A DNA stretch of 64,000 bases from Paraburkholderia sp. UYCP14C (lineage in GTDB: Bacteria; Pseudomonadota; Gammaproteobacteria; Burkholderiales; Burkholderiaceae). The position numbers were made by a program, and so were the translations under genes. A model generated the notes under the pieces. The model saw nothing but the letters and a program-made list of their open reading frames with translations, had not been told where the DNA came from and made no database searches. Below, in pieces: positions 19,311 through 30,863 of this stretch. Every line of letters begins with the position of its first letter. Within the stretch, counting starts at the first letter, position 1. The stretch is taken from the NCBI RefSeq assembly GCF_004197395.1, contig NZ_SELS01000037.1:1-64000 (forward strand), read 5' to 3'.

Positions 19311-20252
19311 TTATTTCGACGCGTCGCTGCCGGCCACGCCAGCCGCGCGCTGCTCCTGCCACTGACTGCGTGCGACGCGCGAGCGGGCGAACACCGCTTC
19401 GAGCGCGGCGCCGTCGCCGGCTTCGATCGCCGCGCGCAGGCGCGCGAGCACCGCGGTGTACGCGTCGAGCTCGTCGAGCAGCGCCGCGCGATTGGCCACA
19501 CATACGTCGCGCCACATCTCCGGACTCGACGCGGCGATGCGCGTAAAGTCGCGGAAACCGCCCGCCGCGAACGAGAACTTCAACGCGGCATCGGGCGAAT
19601 TGAGGATCTGCTCGACGAGCGCGAACGACAGCACGTGCGGCAAATGACTGACCGACGCGAACACCCGGTCGTGCTGCTGCGGCGTCATGTCCCGCACCAA
19701 TGCACCCGTGACGCGCCACATCGCCGCGACGCGCTCGACCGCTTCCGGCGTGTTCTCCGGCAGCGGGCACAGCACGACGTTGCGGTTCACGTACAGATCG
19801 GGCAACGCGGCATCGACGCCGCTCGACTCGCGGCCGGCGATCGGATGGCCCGGCACGAACTGGCCGATCCGCGCACCGAGCGCCGCGCGCGCGGCGGCCA
19901 CCACGTCGGACTTGGTGCTGCCCGCATCGGTGACGATCGTGTTGGCGTCGAGATGCGGCGCGATGCGTTCGAGCAGCGGCTGCGTTTGCGCGACCGGCGC
20001 TGCGAGCAGCACGAAGTCCGCGCCCGCGAGCGCGTCGCGCAGCGCGGCGTCGTCGTCGAGCGCCGCGGCGCCGTCGATCACACCGAGGGCCAACGCACGT
20101 TCGCTCGACCTGGACGTCCGTCCCACCCCAACCACCGTGCGCGCCCCGCCGGCCCCGCCTCGCTCACGCAACGCGCGCGCGAGCGAGCCGCCGATCAGGC
20201 CGACACCGAAAATCACCAGCTTGTTAAAAGAAAACGCGGCCACGTCGTTCAC
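19311..20252 (-). CDS. tyrA: Prephenate dehydrogenase (monofunctional TyrA)
   Basis: Oxidative decarboxylation of prephenate to 4-hydroxyphenylpyruvate for tyrosine. The NAD-binding motif FGVGLIGGSLA is at the start, and the family segment VTDAGSTKSDVVAAAR and the conserved FVPGHPIAGRESSG follow. No chorismate mutase domain is fused. The start is uncertain: no ATG precedes the Rossmann fold. Candidates are GTG at 20252 (used here, 313 residues), GTG at 20243 and TTG at 20303, the last only 11 bases beyond the hisC stop. The middle of the aromatic operon is the expected place for it. Confidence 0.9.
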   Translation of the reverse strand: MNDVAAFSFNKLVIFGVGLIGGSLARALRERGGAGGARTVVGVGRTSRSSERALALGVIDGAAALDDDAALRDALAGADFVLLAAPVAQTQPLLERIAPHLDANTIVTDAGSTKSDVVAAARAALGARIGQFVPGHPIAGRESSGVDAALPDLYVNRNVVLCPLPENTPEAVERVAAMWRVTGALVRDMTPQQHDRVFASVSHLPHVLSFALVEQILNSPDAALKFSFAAGGFRDFTRIAASSPEMWRDVCVANRAALLDELDAYTAVLARLRAAIEAGDGAALEAVFARSRVARSQWQEQRAAGVAGSDASK

Positions 20253-20313
20253 ACAATACGGACAATAAGCGCGCCGCTCCTGCCGGCCGACGCGCGGGAT
20301 CAAGGGTCAATAC

Positions 20314-21432
20314 TTACGCTGCGGCAGGCTCGGCAAGCGTCTTCTCGAGCGCCGCGAGGAACGCTTCGTTTTCCTCCGGCAAGCCGATCGTGATGCGCAG
20401 CCACTGAAACAAGCCGTAGTTGTCGACCGGTCGCACGATTACAGCCTGTTTCAGCAGCGCGAGGTTCACACGAGCGCCGGCTTTGTCGTCGCTGCCGACA
20501 CGCACGAGCACGAAGTTGCCTTCGGACGGCACGTATTCGAGGCCGAGCTTGTCGAACGCATCCGTTAGAAGCCTGTAGCCCTGCGCATTCAGCGTCGCGC
20601 TTTCCTGCAGAAACACGCTGTCGTTCAGTGCCGCGATCGCCGCGGCTTGCGCGAGCGTATTCACGTTGAACGGCTGACGCAGACGATTCAGCAGATCGGT
20701 CAAACCGGGCTGCGCGATCGCGAAGCCGATGCGCAAGCCCGCGAGGCCGAACGCCTTCGAGAACGTGCGCGACACCAGCAGGTTCGGATAGCGGCGCACC
20801 CAGTCAATCGAGTCGTAGCGCTTGTCCGCCGACAGATACTCGGTGTACGCCTCGTCGAGCACCACGACCACATGGCGCGGCACCTTGGCGAGAAACGCCT
20901 CGAGCGTCGGACCGTCGACGAACGTGCCGGTAGGATTGTTCGGATTCGCGACGAACACGAGACGCGTGTCGTCGTCGATCGCGGCGAGCATCGCGTCGAG
21001 GTCGTGACCATAGCGCACGGCCGGCACGACGATCGCGCGCGCGCCGACACCTTGTGTAGCAAGCGCATAGACCGCGAACGAATATTGCGAGAACACGACC
21101 GCCTGGCCCTTCTCGACGAACGCGTGCGCGGCGAGTTCGAGAATGTCGTTGCTGCCGTTGCCGAGCGTGATCCACTCAGCCGGCACGCCGTAGCGCGCGG
21201 CAAGCGCCGCCTTCAGTTCGAAACCGTTCGAGTCCGGATAGCGGCCGAGATCGGCGATTGCCTGCGCCATCGCGCGCTGCGCCGATTCCGGCATGCCGAG
21301 CGGATTCTCGTTCGATGCCAGTTTCACGATGCTCGCCTCGTCGAGATCGAACTCGCGGGCCACTTCCGAAATCGGCTTGCCGGCGATGTACGGCGCGATC
21401 GCACGCACATAGGAAGGGCCGAAAGCTGTCAT
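20314..21432 (-). CDS. hisC: Histidinol-phosphate/aromatic aminotransferase (HisC type)
   Basis: Class I/II PLP aminotransferase, 372 residues from ATG 21432 (MTAFGPSYVRAIAPYIAGKP), which has a GGAGA site. The PLP lysine is in SRTFSKAFGLAGLRIGF, and NPNNPTGTFV is the cofactor-binding loop. In this position between pheA and tyrA the enzyme probably acts on phenylpyruvate/4-hydroxyphenylpyruvate as well as, or instead of, histidinol phosphate. A second hisC is normally present in the his operon of Burkholderiaceae, which cannot be checked here. Confidence 0.9.
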   Translation of the reverse strand: MTAFGPSYVRAIAPYIAGKPISEVAREFDLDEASIVKLASNENPLGMPESAQRAMAQAIADLGRYPDSNGFELKAALAARYGVPAEWITLGNGSNDILELAAHAFVEKGQAVVFSQYSFAVYALATQGVGARAIVVPAVRYGHDLDAMLAAIDDDTRLVFVANPNNPTGTFVDGPTLEAFLAKVPRHVVVVLDEAYTEYLSADKRYDSIDWVRRYPNLLVSRTFSKAFGLAGLRIGFAIAQPGLTDLLNRLRQPFNVNTLAQAAAIAALNDSVFLQESATLNAQGYRLLTDAFDKLGLEYVPSEGNFVLVRVGSDDKAGARVNLALLKQAVIVRPVDNYGLFQWLRITIGLPEENEAFLAALEKTLAEPAAA

Positions 21433-21513
21433 GAAAATCTCCGAACGACGATGGATAGTGAAATATGCGTTCGGGCAGCGCACTCGGCGCCGCCCGGACC
21501 CCGCTGCCCGCCG

Positions 21514-22593
21514 TTAGCGGGCGCGCGGATAAGAGCCGAGTATCTTCAGGAACGCGGCCTTCTCGCCGAGCCCGGCGAGCGCGGCGGCCACGTCCGGGTC
21601 GTCGCGATGGCCTTCGATGTCGATATAGAAGTAATACTCCCACGTGCCGACGCGCGCCGGGCGCGATTCGAAACGGGTCATCGACACGCCGTGGCGCGCG
21701 AGCGGCTCGAGCAGCTTGACCATCGCACCCGGTTCGTTCGCGACCGACACGATCAGCGAAGTCTGGTCGTAGCCGCTAGGACCGGTCGGCTGCTTGCCGA
21801 TCATCACGAAGCGGGTACGGTTGTGCGGATCGTCCTGGATCAGCGCGTTGGTGACCTGCAGGCCGTAGTGGATCGCGGCACGATCGCCCGCGATGGCCGC
21901 GACGGTCGGATCTTCGGCCGCCATCCGTGCGGCCTCCGCATTGCTCGACACCGCCTGGCGCTCGAGATGCGGCGCGTTGGTCGACAGCCAGCGCTGGCAC
22001 TGCGCAAGCGCCTGCGCATGCGCGCACACGCGCGTGACACCGGCGAGCCCGTTTTGCGTAAGCAGGTTGTGATGGATCGGCAACGCGAGTTCGCCGCCGA
22101 TGGTCAACTGCGTTTGCAGCAGCAGATCCAGCGTGCGCGACACCGCGCCTTCGGTCGAGTTCTCGACCGGCACGACGCCGTAGTCGGCGGCACCCGCCTC
22201 GACCGAGCGAAACACTTCATCGATCGACGGGCAAGGCAGCCCTTCGATCGACTGACCGAAGTACTCGTGCATCGCCTGTTCGCTATAGGTGCCGACCGGC
22301 CCGAGGAACGCGGCCCTGATGGTCTTTTCGAGCGCGCGGCTCGCGGCCATGATCTCGCGCCAGATCGCGGCGATGTGTTCGTCCGCGAGCGGACCCGCGC
22401 TCATTTCCTGCAGGCGCGCGATCACCTGCATCTCGCGTTCGGGCCGGAACACCGGCGCGTTGAAATGCTTCTTGACCTCGCCGACTTCGAGCGCGACCGA
22501 CGCGCGCTGGTTCAGCAGCGCGATCAGCTGCGCGTCGAGCGCGTCGATACGGTCGCGCAGAGGTTTGAGTCGTGTATTGAGTTCGTCGTCCAT
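21514..22593 (-). CDS. pheA: Bifunctional chorismate mutase/prephenate dehydratase (P-protein)
   Basis: Converts chorismate to prephenate and then to phenylpyruvate. It has 359 residues: chorismate mutase domain ~1-85 (LKPLRDRIDALDAQLIALLNQRA), prephenate dehydratase ~92-270 (FLGPVGTYSEQA; VPVENSTEGAVSRTLDLL), and a C-terminal ACT domain (TSLIVSVANEPGAMVKLL; ESRP), which normally gives phenylalanine feedback inhibition. The ESRP motif is intact, so allosteric control is expected. It lies 63 bases after serC and 81 before hisC. Confidence 0.95.
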   Translation of the reverse strand: MDDELNTRLKPLRDRIDALDAQLIALLNQRASVALEVGEVKKHFNAPVFRPEREMQVIARLQEMSAGPLADEHIAAIWREIMAASRALEKTIRAAFLGPVGTYSEQAMHEYFGQSIEGLPCPSIDEVFRSVEAGAADYGVVPVENSTEGAVSRTLDLLLQTQLTIGGELALPIHHNLLTQNGLAGVTRVCAHAQALAQCQRWLSTNAPHLERQAVSSNAEAARMAAEDPTVAAIAGDRAAIHYGLQVTNALIQDDPHNRTRFVMIGKQPTGPSGYDQTSLIVSVANEPGAMVKLLEPLARHGVSMTRFESRPARVGTWEYYFYIDIEGHRDDPDVAAALAGLGEKAAFLKILGSYPRAR

Positions 22594-22656
22594 GCGTAAA
22601 ACGGCTCTGCCGGGTAACTGCTGGAAAAGATGCGCACGCCTGCCGGTCAGTGTGAC

Positions 22657-23739
22657 TTAGGCGCTGCGCTGTTCGAATTCCTTCATGTATTCGACAAGCG
22701 CTTTGACGCCTTCGAGCGGGACGGCGTTATAGATCGACGCCCGCATGCCGCCGACGGACTTGTGGCCCTTTAGCTGCACCAATCCCCGCGCTTTCGCGCC
22801 GGACAGGAAATCTTCGTTGCGCGACTCGTCGGCGAGGAAGAACGGTACGTTCATCCGCGAGCGCGAGCCACGTTCGACCTTGTTCAGATAGAAGCTGCTC
22901 GAGTCGATCGTGTCGTACAGCAGCTTCGATTTTTCGAGGTTGCGCGCCTCCATTGCCGCGAGGCCGCCCTGCTTCTTCAACCACTTGAACACGAGCCCGG
23001 CGATATAGATCGCGTAGGTGGGCGGCGTGTTGTACATCGAATTGTTCTCGGCGACGGTCTTCCATTCGAACGCCGACGGACAGATCGGCATCGCGCGTTC
23101 GAGCATGTCCTCGCGCACGATCACGACCGTCACGCCGGCCATGCCGATATTCTTCTGCGCGCCGCCGAACAGCACGCCGTATTTGGCGATGTCCATCGGG
23201 CGCGACAGGATGTGCGACGACGCGTCAGCGACGAGCGGAATATCGCCGAGATCGGGAATCTCGAACGTTTCGACGCCGTGAATGGTCTCGTTCGTGCACA
23301 GATGAACGTAGGCAGGATCGTCCGAAAGCTGCCACTCCGCGCGCGCTGGGGCACGCGTGAAGCCCTCGTCGGTCTTGCCGGTGGCGGCCAGATGCACGGT
23401 GCCGTATTTCTGCGCTTCCTTGAACGACTTCTGCGACCACGAGCCGGTCACGACGAAATCCGCGCGCGGTTTCGAGCCGAACAGGTTCATCGGCACGATC
23501 GCGTTTTCGCCAAGCCCACCACCCTGCAGGAACAGGATGCGGTGGCTTGCCGGCACCTGCAGCAACTCGCGCAGATCGGTCAGCGCTTCCTCGTGGATCG
23601 ACATGAATTCCTTGCCGCGATGGCTCATTTCCATCACGCTCATGCCACTGCCTTGCCAGTTCAGCATCTCGTCGGCTGCCTGGCGCAGCACTTCTTCGGG
23701 CATGGCCGCCGGGCCGGCGGAGAAATTAAAGACGCGCAT
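22657..23739 (-). CDS. serC: Phosphoserine/phosphohydroxythreonine aminotransferase
   Basis: PLP enzyme converting 3-phosphohydroxypyruvate to phosphoserine, and acting in PLP synthesis. It has 360 residues, starting [18 protein letters not shown]. The PLP lysine lies in [13 protein letters not shown], and the conserved [14 protein letters not shown] and [19 protein letters not shown] are present. First gene of the serine/aromatic run. The DUF2059 gene upstream is separated by a terminator at 23813-23855, so serC probably has its own promoter in the ~70 bases between. Confidence 0.95.
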   Translation of the reverse strand: MRVFNFSAGPAAMPEEVLRQAADEMLNWQGSGMSVMEMSHRGKEFMSIHEEALTDLRELLQVPASHRILFLQGGGLGENAIVPMNLFGSKPRADFVVTGSWSQKSFKEAQKYGTVHLAATGKTDEGFTRAPARAEWQLSDDPAYVHLCTNETIHGVETFEIPDLGDIPLVADASSHILSRPMDIAKYGVLFGGAQKNIGMAGVTVVIVREDMLERAMPICPSAFEWKTVAENNSMYNTPPTYAIYIAGLVFKWLKKQGGLAAMEARNLEKSKLLYDTIDSSSFYLNKVERGSRSRMNVPFFLADESRNEDFLSGAKARGLVQLKGHKSVGGMRASIYNAVPLEGVKALVEYMKEFEQRSA

Positions 23740-23812
23740 GTGAGGTCCTGGAAGCGGGCGCGAAAAACGAAGTCGCGCAGGAATCGGCGAAAAGAACTGC
23801 GAAAGGCTCGCC

Positions 23813-23855
23813 GAAAAAGAAAATGGCCGTCTGCGCCAGTGCGCAAACGACCATT
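23813..23855 (-). terminator. Rho-independent terminator after the DUF2059 gene
   Basis: On the minus strand a 15-bp stem with two G-U wobbles (plus-strand arms 23822-23836 and 23841-23855, loop CAGT) is followed by TTTCTTTTT. It ends the DUF2059 transcript before serC. Confidence 0.85.
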
Positions 23856-23944
23856 ATCGCATTGTCGCCGCCAACCCGCCACGCCGGGTGGCCCAGCGGG
23901 CGCGGCGACAGGCTGGCTTGTTCAGCGCAGCCTGCGAGCGGAAT

Positions 23945-24550
23945 TTACTTGGCAGCCGGCTTGACCGATGCGACTTCCTTGTCGGCCTGGTCACGCGTTG
24001 CCTTGATCGATTCCGGCATGTACTTCTGCATCAGGCCGTTCACGACGTCGCGACCAACCTGGTCTTGCACCTGGATGAACTTGCGGCCGGTCGGGCTCTT
24101 GTAGAACGTGGTCAGATCCTTGATCTCCGACGTGCTGTAGTACTTCGCGTACGCGTCGTACTGTGCCTGCATCGCGTCCTGACGGAAAGAGTCGGTCGCG
24201 AACACCTGGCCCGCGCTGTCGACCAGCTTCGGCACTGCATTCTTCTGCAGCGTCGGCACGGCGGCCTGCTTCTGCTTGTCCGTCATCGTCTTGTTTTCGG
24301 TCAGCGCGTCCGACAGGATTGCCGGAACGAGCTGCTTGGCCTGCATCTGCGCGCTGTTGCCGATTGCGCCAACCAGCTTCTGCGCGTCGATGGCGTCGAG
24401 CAGTTCCTTGATGGCAGCCTGCTTGGCCGGATCAACCGGTGCTGCTGCGGCAGCCGGAGCTGCCGGCGCCTGGTTCTGCAGCGCTTGAGCCATGGCGAAG
24501 GTCGGCACGATGGCAGCCAGCAACATCAGTTGTTTGAATCGTTTTTGCAT
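23945..24550 (-). CDS. Exported DUF2059 domain protein
   Basis: Protein of 201 residues with a signal peptide (MQKRFKQLMLLAAIVPTFAMA), an Ala/Pro-rich linker and a helical DUF2059 domain. The domain has the recognisable pattern YAKYYSTSEIKDLTTFYKSPTGRKFIQVQDQV. The function of DUF2059 is not known; a periplasmic location is expected. Start codons GTG-ATG-ATG are consecutive (24556-24548). The third, ATG 24550, gives the best spacing from AGGGAG. It is flanked by gyrA upstream and a strong terminator downstream, so it is probably a single-gene unit. Confidence 0.85.
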   Translation of the reverse strand: MQKRFKQLMLLAAIVPTFAMAQALQNQAPAAPAAAAAPVDPAKQAAIKELLDAIDAQKLVGAIGNSAQMQAKQLVPAILSDALTENKTMTDKQKQAAVPTLQKNAVPKLVDSAGQVFATDSFRQDAMQAQYDAYAKYYSTSEIKDLTTFYKSPTGRKFIQVQDQVGRDVVNGLMQKYMPESIKATRDQADKEVASVKPAAK

Positions 24551-24676
24551 CATCACTCCCTAAGAGAAATTAACTTGAACCGCACGCTGCACGGGAAAGC
24601 GTACCGGCCCGATACGCGGTGACCCGCAGCGTAGCTTCAACGTATTAACTGAGACTGAAAGTTCTGCTGGCACGGA

Positions 24677-27307
<2,631 letters not shown>

Positions 27308-27421
27308 TATCCGTATCTTTTACGTGCGAAGGCGGGGGTTCGCCGCATCTTCGCGTAAGCATTGCAGGCGCAACGCATCACGCGATTCTAACATGCCACG
27401 CATCCGCGCCCGACGGAGGTA

Positions 27422-27450
27422 CGTATACATATTAGAGGGGCGCCCGCCAA
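27422..27450 (-). promoter_or_regulatory. Sigma-70-type promoter for gyrA
   Basis: On the minus strand TTGGCG (27450-27445), a 17-base spacer and TATACG (27427-27422) give a near-consensus promoter. The predicted start is near 27415, leaving a ~107-base leader before the gyrA ATG. The rest of 27308-27624 shows no gene-like feature. Confidence 0.6.
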
Positions 27451-27624
27451 CACCTCGCCGATCGCACATTTTCAGTGTCATCAGGCGCGATTCCTGCGTG
27501 GGGCCAATTCGCCGCTCAGCCAGAGCCGGCGGACCGCTCAGACCAAAACATTTGTTGCTCATGCACCACATTTGGAGGGGGATTTGAATGGGGGCAGATT
27601 TTTTTTTCGTCGGAGGGGAACGAT

Positions 27625-27786
27625 ATGGCAAAATGCCAACGCACAAAGAGTCAGACACTGCTCGAAGTCTACACAGCCGGTTTTTGTTCCGCACCAATGT
27701 TATACTTCGAGCAATGTATGACTTGTCTTCGTCAACAGGCTCGCAGTAAACCTGCGGTAATCTCAATTTCGAGAGGAGAAATATGA
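27625..27786 (+). CDS. Possible 53-residue small protein overlapping the ompA start
   Basis: The ORF MAKCQRTKSQTLLEVYTAGF... has an excellent Shine-Dalgarno (GGAGGGG, 27612-27618, six bases before the ATG). Its TGA overlaps the ompA ATG as ATGA. It is basic with four cysteines (C4, C21, C31, C34; the last two as CMTC). It has no signal peptide and no family I recognise. Against it, an extended -10 promoter-like element for ompA lies inside it, which would exclude it from the main ompA transcript. It could be a real small protein, a leader peptide or chance. Confidence 0.35.
   Translation: MAKCQRTKSQTLLEVYTAGFCSAPMLYFEQCMTCLRQQARSKPAVISISRGEI
27698..27706 (+). promoter_or_regulatory. Extended -10 promoter element for ompA
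   Basis: TGTTATACT is a TGn-TATACT extended -10 with only a T-rich stretch at the -35 position. It predicts a start near 27713 and a leader of about 70 bases. GAGAGGAGAAAT directly before the ompA ATG is a strong ribosome site. Confidence 0.5.
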
Positions 27787-28430
27787 ATAAACTTTCAAAG
27801 CTCGCGTTCATTGCAGCTACCGCAGTTATGGCTGCATCCGCCATGGCGCAGTCGGTGCCGGCGTCGCGACAAGCTACCAACGACAACTGGGTGAATGGTA
27901 CTGGCGAATACGTGTGGATGAACGGCACGAACGAGCTTTGCTGGCGCGATGCATTCTGGACGCCTGCAACGGCTAACGCCAAGTGCGACGGCGCCCTGGT
28001 TGCTCAGGCTCCGACCCCGCCGGCACCGGTCGCTCCGGCTCCGGCTATCTCCAGCGAAAAGATTACGTATCAAGCTGATGCGCTGTTCGACTTCGACAAG
28101 GCAATCCTGAAGCCGGCTGGCAAGGAACGTCTGAGCGAACTGGCATCGAAGATCCAGGGCATCAACCTCGAAGTCGTCGTCGCTACGGGCCACACCGACC
28201 GCATCGGTTCGGACGCCTACAACGACCGCCTGTCGCTGCGTCGTGCTCAAGCTGTGAAGGCCTTCCTGGTCAGCAAGGGCGTCGAAGCCAACCGTATCTA
28301 CACGGAAGGCAAGGGCCGTCGCAACCCGGTTACCACCGGTTGCAACCAGAAGAACCGCAAGCAACTCATCGCCTGCCTCGCACCGGACCGCCGCGTGGAA
28401 GTCGAAGTTGTCGGTACGCCGAAGCAGTAA
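27783..28430 (+). CDS. ompA: OmpA family outer-membrane/peptidoglycan-binding protein
   Basis: 215 residues. The signal peptide ends MAASAMAQ, followed by a short beta-proteobacterial N-terminal region with a Cys pair ([20 protein letters not shown]), a Pro/Ala hinge ([13 protein letters not shown]) and a complete OmpA C-terminal domain (about 93-210). The peptidoglycan-binding motif [23 protein letters not shown] carries the Asp and Arg that hold diaminopimelate. A second Cys pair lies in the domain. There is no eight-stranded barrel domain, so this is the short OmpA-like type. A strong ribosome site precedes it and a terminator follows. Confidence 0.93.
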   Translation: MNKLSKLAFIAATAVMAASAMAQSVPASRQATNDNWVNGTGEYVWMNGTNELCWRDAFWTPATANAKCDGALVAQAPTPPAPVAPAPAISSEKITYQADALFDFDKAILKPAGKERLSELASKIQGINLEVVVATGHTDRIGSDAYNDRLSLRRAQAVKAFLVSKGVEANRIYTEGKGRRNPVTTGCNQKNRKQLIACLAPDRRVEVEVVGTPKQ

Positions 28431-28453
28431 GCTGGAAAATTACCGCAGTATCG

Positions 28454-28480
28454 AAAGCCCCGCTTCGGCGGGGCTTTTTT
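28454..28480 (+). terminator. Rho-independent terminator after ompA
   Basis: Stem AGCCCCGC / GCGGGGCT with a TTCG tetraloop is followed by seven T, 24 bases after the ompA stop. Confidence 0.93.
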
Positions 28481-28584
28481 TATGCGCGGGTACCGCGCGG
28501 TGGTGTGATGCGTGACGGCGGAACGCCCTCGCTCCGCCACCAGCAACCAGCAGCCCGAATCGGCGCCCGCTACCCGACGCGCTT

Positions 28585-28613
28585 TTGCCGCTCTTTCTCT
28601 CGCCCTATATACT
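28585..28613 (+). promoter_or_regulatory. Sigma-70-type promoter for ubiG-gph
   Basis: TTGCCG (28585-28590), a 17-base spacer and TATACT (28608-28613) form a good sigma-70 promoter 54 bases upstream of the ubiG start. Confidence 0.68.
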
Positions 28614-28666
28614 CAGGGTTTATCCTCGAGCGTCCGCTCACCGCTTTCATCGAGGCAGCCTTCGCC

Positions 28667-29365
28667 ATGACCAACGCCGATCCCCACGAACTACAAAAAT
28701 TCAGCGACCTCGCGCATCGCTGGTGGGACCCGAACGCCGAATTCAAACCGCTGCACGAACTGAATCCGATTCGCCTGAGCTGGATCGACACACACGCGCA
28801 TCTCGCCGGCAAGAAAGTGCTCGATATCGGTTGCGGCGGCGGCATCCTGTCGGAATCGATGGCAGGTTTGGGCGCTCATGTGAAGGGCATCGACCTGTCC
28901 ACGCAGGCACTCGGCGTCGCCGATCTTCACAGTCTTGAAAGCGGTGTAACCGTCGATTACGAAGAAATCGCCGCCGAGGCACTGGCCGCGCGCGAACCGG
29001 GCACCTACGACGTGGTCACCTGCATGGAAATGCTCGAACACGTGCCCAAGCCAGCCGCGATCGTCGAAGCCTGCAAGAATCTCGTGAAGCCGGGCGGCTG
29101 GGTGTTCTTCTCCACGCTGAACCGCAACGTGAAGTCGTATCTGTTCGCCGTGATCGGCGCCGAATACATTGCGCGAATGTTGCCGAAGGGCACGCACGAC
29201 TACTCGCGCTTCATCCGCCCGTCGGAGCTCGCCGGCTTCGTGCGCGCCGCCGAACTGCGCACGACCGACATCAAGGGCATCGTGTACAACCCGCTTAGCA
29301 AGCATTTCGCGCTGTCGTCCGACACGAGCGTCAACTACATGCTCGCCTGTCGTCGCGACGCCTGA
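28667..29365 (+). CDS. ubiG: Ubiquinone biosynthesis O-methyltransferase UbiG
   Basis: SAM-dependent methyltransferase that performs both O-methylations in ubiquinone synthesis. It has 232 residues from ATG 28667 ([22 protein letters not shown]). SAM motif I is [13 protein letters not shown], and the UbiG-specific [19 protein letters not shown] and [22 protein letters not shown] are intact. The 5' extension of the frame to 28340 is the shadow of ompA and the spacer. It is followed by gph after 41 bases and probably co-transcribed with it. Confidence 0.95.
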   Translation: MTNADPHELQKFSDLAHRWWDPNAEFKPLHELNPIRLSWIDTHAHLAGKKVLDIGCGGGILSESMAGLGAHVKGIDLSTQALGVADLHSLESGVTVDYEEIAAEALAAREPGTYDVVTCMEMLEHVPKPAAIVEACKNLVKPGGWVFFSTLNRNVKSYLFAVIGAEYIARMLPKGTHDYSRFIRPSELAGFVRAAELRTTDIKGIVYNPLSKHFALSSDTSVNYMLACRRDA

Positions 29366-29406
29366 CCTGCCCGAACCGCCCCGATCCGCCGTATCCGAAA
29401 CGAACA

Positions 29407-30120
29407 ATGAGCGACCCGACTCCCCTGCCACAACGCGAAGACAACGACGACACGCTCGGCTTTTGCCTCGCCGTGCTTTTCGACCTCGACGGCACGCTTG
29501 CCGACACGGCGCCCGACCTCGCGGCCGCCGTCAACAAAATGCGCCACGACCGTGGGCTCGAAATGGTGCCGCTCGAAAAGCTGCGCCCGCTGGCTTCGGC
29601 CGGAGCGCGCGGACTGATCGGCGGCGCGTTCGGCATCGGGCCCGATCATCATGAGTTCACCTCGATGCGCGAGGAGTTTCTCGCGAACTACGAAGCGGAT
29701 CTGTGCATCGAGACGACGCTCTTTCCCGGCATCGCGGAAGTGCTCGACGAACTCGATGTGCGCGGCGTGCGCTGGGGCATCGTCACGAACAAGGTCGCGC
29801 GGCTCACCGAGCCGCTCGTCGCGCAACTCGGGCTCGAAGAGCGTGCCGGCTGCGTGGTGAGCGGCGACACGACGCCGCATTCGAAGCCACACCCTGCGCC
29901 CCTGCTGCACGCGGCGCGTGAGCTGGACATCGCGCCGGAGCGCGTCGTCTATATTGGCGACGATCTGCGCGACGTGCAGGCCGGTTTTGCCGCCGGCATG
30001 AAGACCGTCGCGGCGGCGTACGGCTACTGCGGCAATGACATTCCGCCGACACGGTGGCACGCGCAACACGTCGTGCAATCGACGGCCGAGTTGCAGACAC
30101 TGCTGCGCGACATCGGCTGA
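29407..30120 (+). CDS. gph: Phosphoglycolate phosphatase (HAD family)
   Basis: HAD-superfamily hydrolase, 237 residues. It dephosphorylates 2-phosphoglycolate formed by DNA repair or Rubisco oxygenation. The catalytic motif I is FDLDGTLADT, motif II is GIVTNK, the motif III lysine lies in HSKPHPAPL, and motif IV is IGDDLRDVQAG. The cap region between motifs I and II is of the helical type. The ubiG-gph order is common in beta-proteobacteria. The paralogous MupP/N-acetylmuramate-6-phosphatase role cannot be excluded without phylogeny. Confidence 0.88.
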   Translation: MSDPTPLPQREDNDDTLGFCLAVLFDLDGTLADTAPDLAAAVNKMRHDRGLEMVPLEKLRPLASAGARGLIGGAFGIGPDHHEFTSMREEFLANYEADLCIETTLFPGIAEVLDELDVRGVRWGIVTNKVARLTEPLVAQLGLEERAGCVVSGDTTPHSKPHPAPLLHAARELDIAPERVVYIGDDLRDVQAGFAAGMKTVAAAYGYCGNDIPPTRWHAQHVVQSTAELQTLLRDIG

Positions 30121-30222
30121 CAAAGTCAGACGGATCGACGGAAAGGTCCGTCCGGCACCCTTGCTAACCAGCTTGCACCATTCAGCGGCCACTCAATACA
30201 CACGACGTGGCCGTCGATCTAT

Positions 30223-30249
30223 TGTAAAATCTGCTTTGGCTCATATATG
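30223..30249 (+). promoter_or_regulatory. Possible promoter for ssrA
   Basis: TTGTAA (30223-30228) and TATATG (30244-30249) with a 15-base spacer lie just upstream of the mature tmRNA 5' end. TGTAAAAT at 30223-30230 is an alternative extended -10. The spacing is not ideal, so confidence is low. Confidence 0.35.
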
Positions 30250-30264
30250 TGAGCAACGAACCGC

Positions 30265-30634
30265 GGGGGCGACCTGGTTTCGACAGGGGTTGCGAAGCGG
30301 CTAGGGCATGTCGAGGACCCGTCACCTCGTTAATCAATGGGAAAAACGTAACTGCAAACGACGATACGTTCGCACTGGCAGCCTAAGGGCCGCCGTCCTC
30401 TGCCTAGTTCACTGACGGGCTAGTGTCGCAAGACCGGTAGCAATACCGACAGAGGTCATATACGTCAGTTAAGCCTTGGCGGCGTCACGACGTCCGGGTC
30501 GAAAATTTAGTGAATCGCCGTAGCGCAGCGTGTTCGTCCGCGTCGCTGCGGTTAAATCAAAAGACAGAACTAAACATGTAGAACTGGTCGTAGAGGACTT
30601 CTGGACGCGGGTTCGATTCCCGCCGCCTCCACCA
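30265..30634 (+). ncRNA. ssrA: Transfer-messenger RNA
   Basis: Rescues stalled ribosomes with SmpB and tags the nascent peptide for proteolysis. About 370 bases. The 5' GGGGGCG pairs with CGCCTCC next to the 3' A-CCA, and the T-arm GGTTCGATTCC is near the 3' end. The tag reading frame starts at the resume codon GCA (30354) and ends at TAA (30384-30386), encoding ANDDTFALAA, the beta-proteobacterial form. Segments between resemble pseudoknots. A strong terminator follows. Confidence 0.96.
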
Positions 30635-30665
30635 AACACCCGGAACGTTCGCGATGAACGCCCGC

Positions 30666-30702
30666 AAAAAACCCCGGTAGCATAACGCTGCCGGGGTTTT
30701 TT
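30666..30702 (+). terminator. Rho-independent terminator after ssrA
   Basis: ACCCCGG / CCGGGGT stem extended by GGTAGC/GCTGCC-type pairing, with A-tract before and six T after, 32 bases beyond the tmRNA 3' end. Confidence 0.9.
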
Positions 30703-30863
30703 ATTTTCAGCACCGTCCGCGACGCCTCGCGGGCGAGTCTGACGTCTCCCCTTCCCTCACCGACAAACTATGCGACCCGGTAAATCCGTGGCCGCTGCCT
30801 ATACTCGTAGCTCGAAGCGCGTCGTCGCTCGTCAACCTCGTCGTCAAAACAGGAGCCCGCGTA

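Noticed and set aside
28340-28666. N-terminal extension of ubiG to 28340
   Set aside because: The extension overlaps ompA and its terminator and has no UbiG similarity. A promoter lies at 28585-28613 inside it.
30600-30634. tRNA-like T-arm and CCA end
   Set aside because: It is the 3' tRNA-like domain of tmRNA, not a separate tRNA. The anticodon arm is missing and the 5' partner lies 340 bases upstream.
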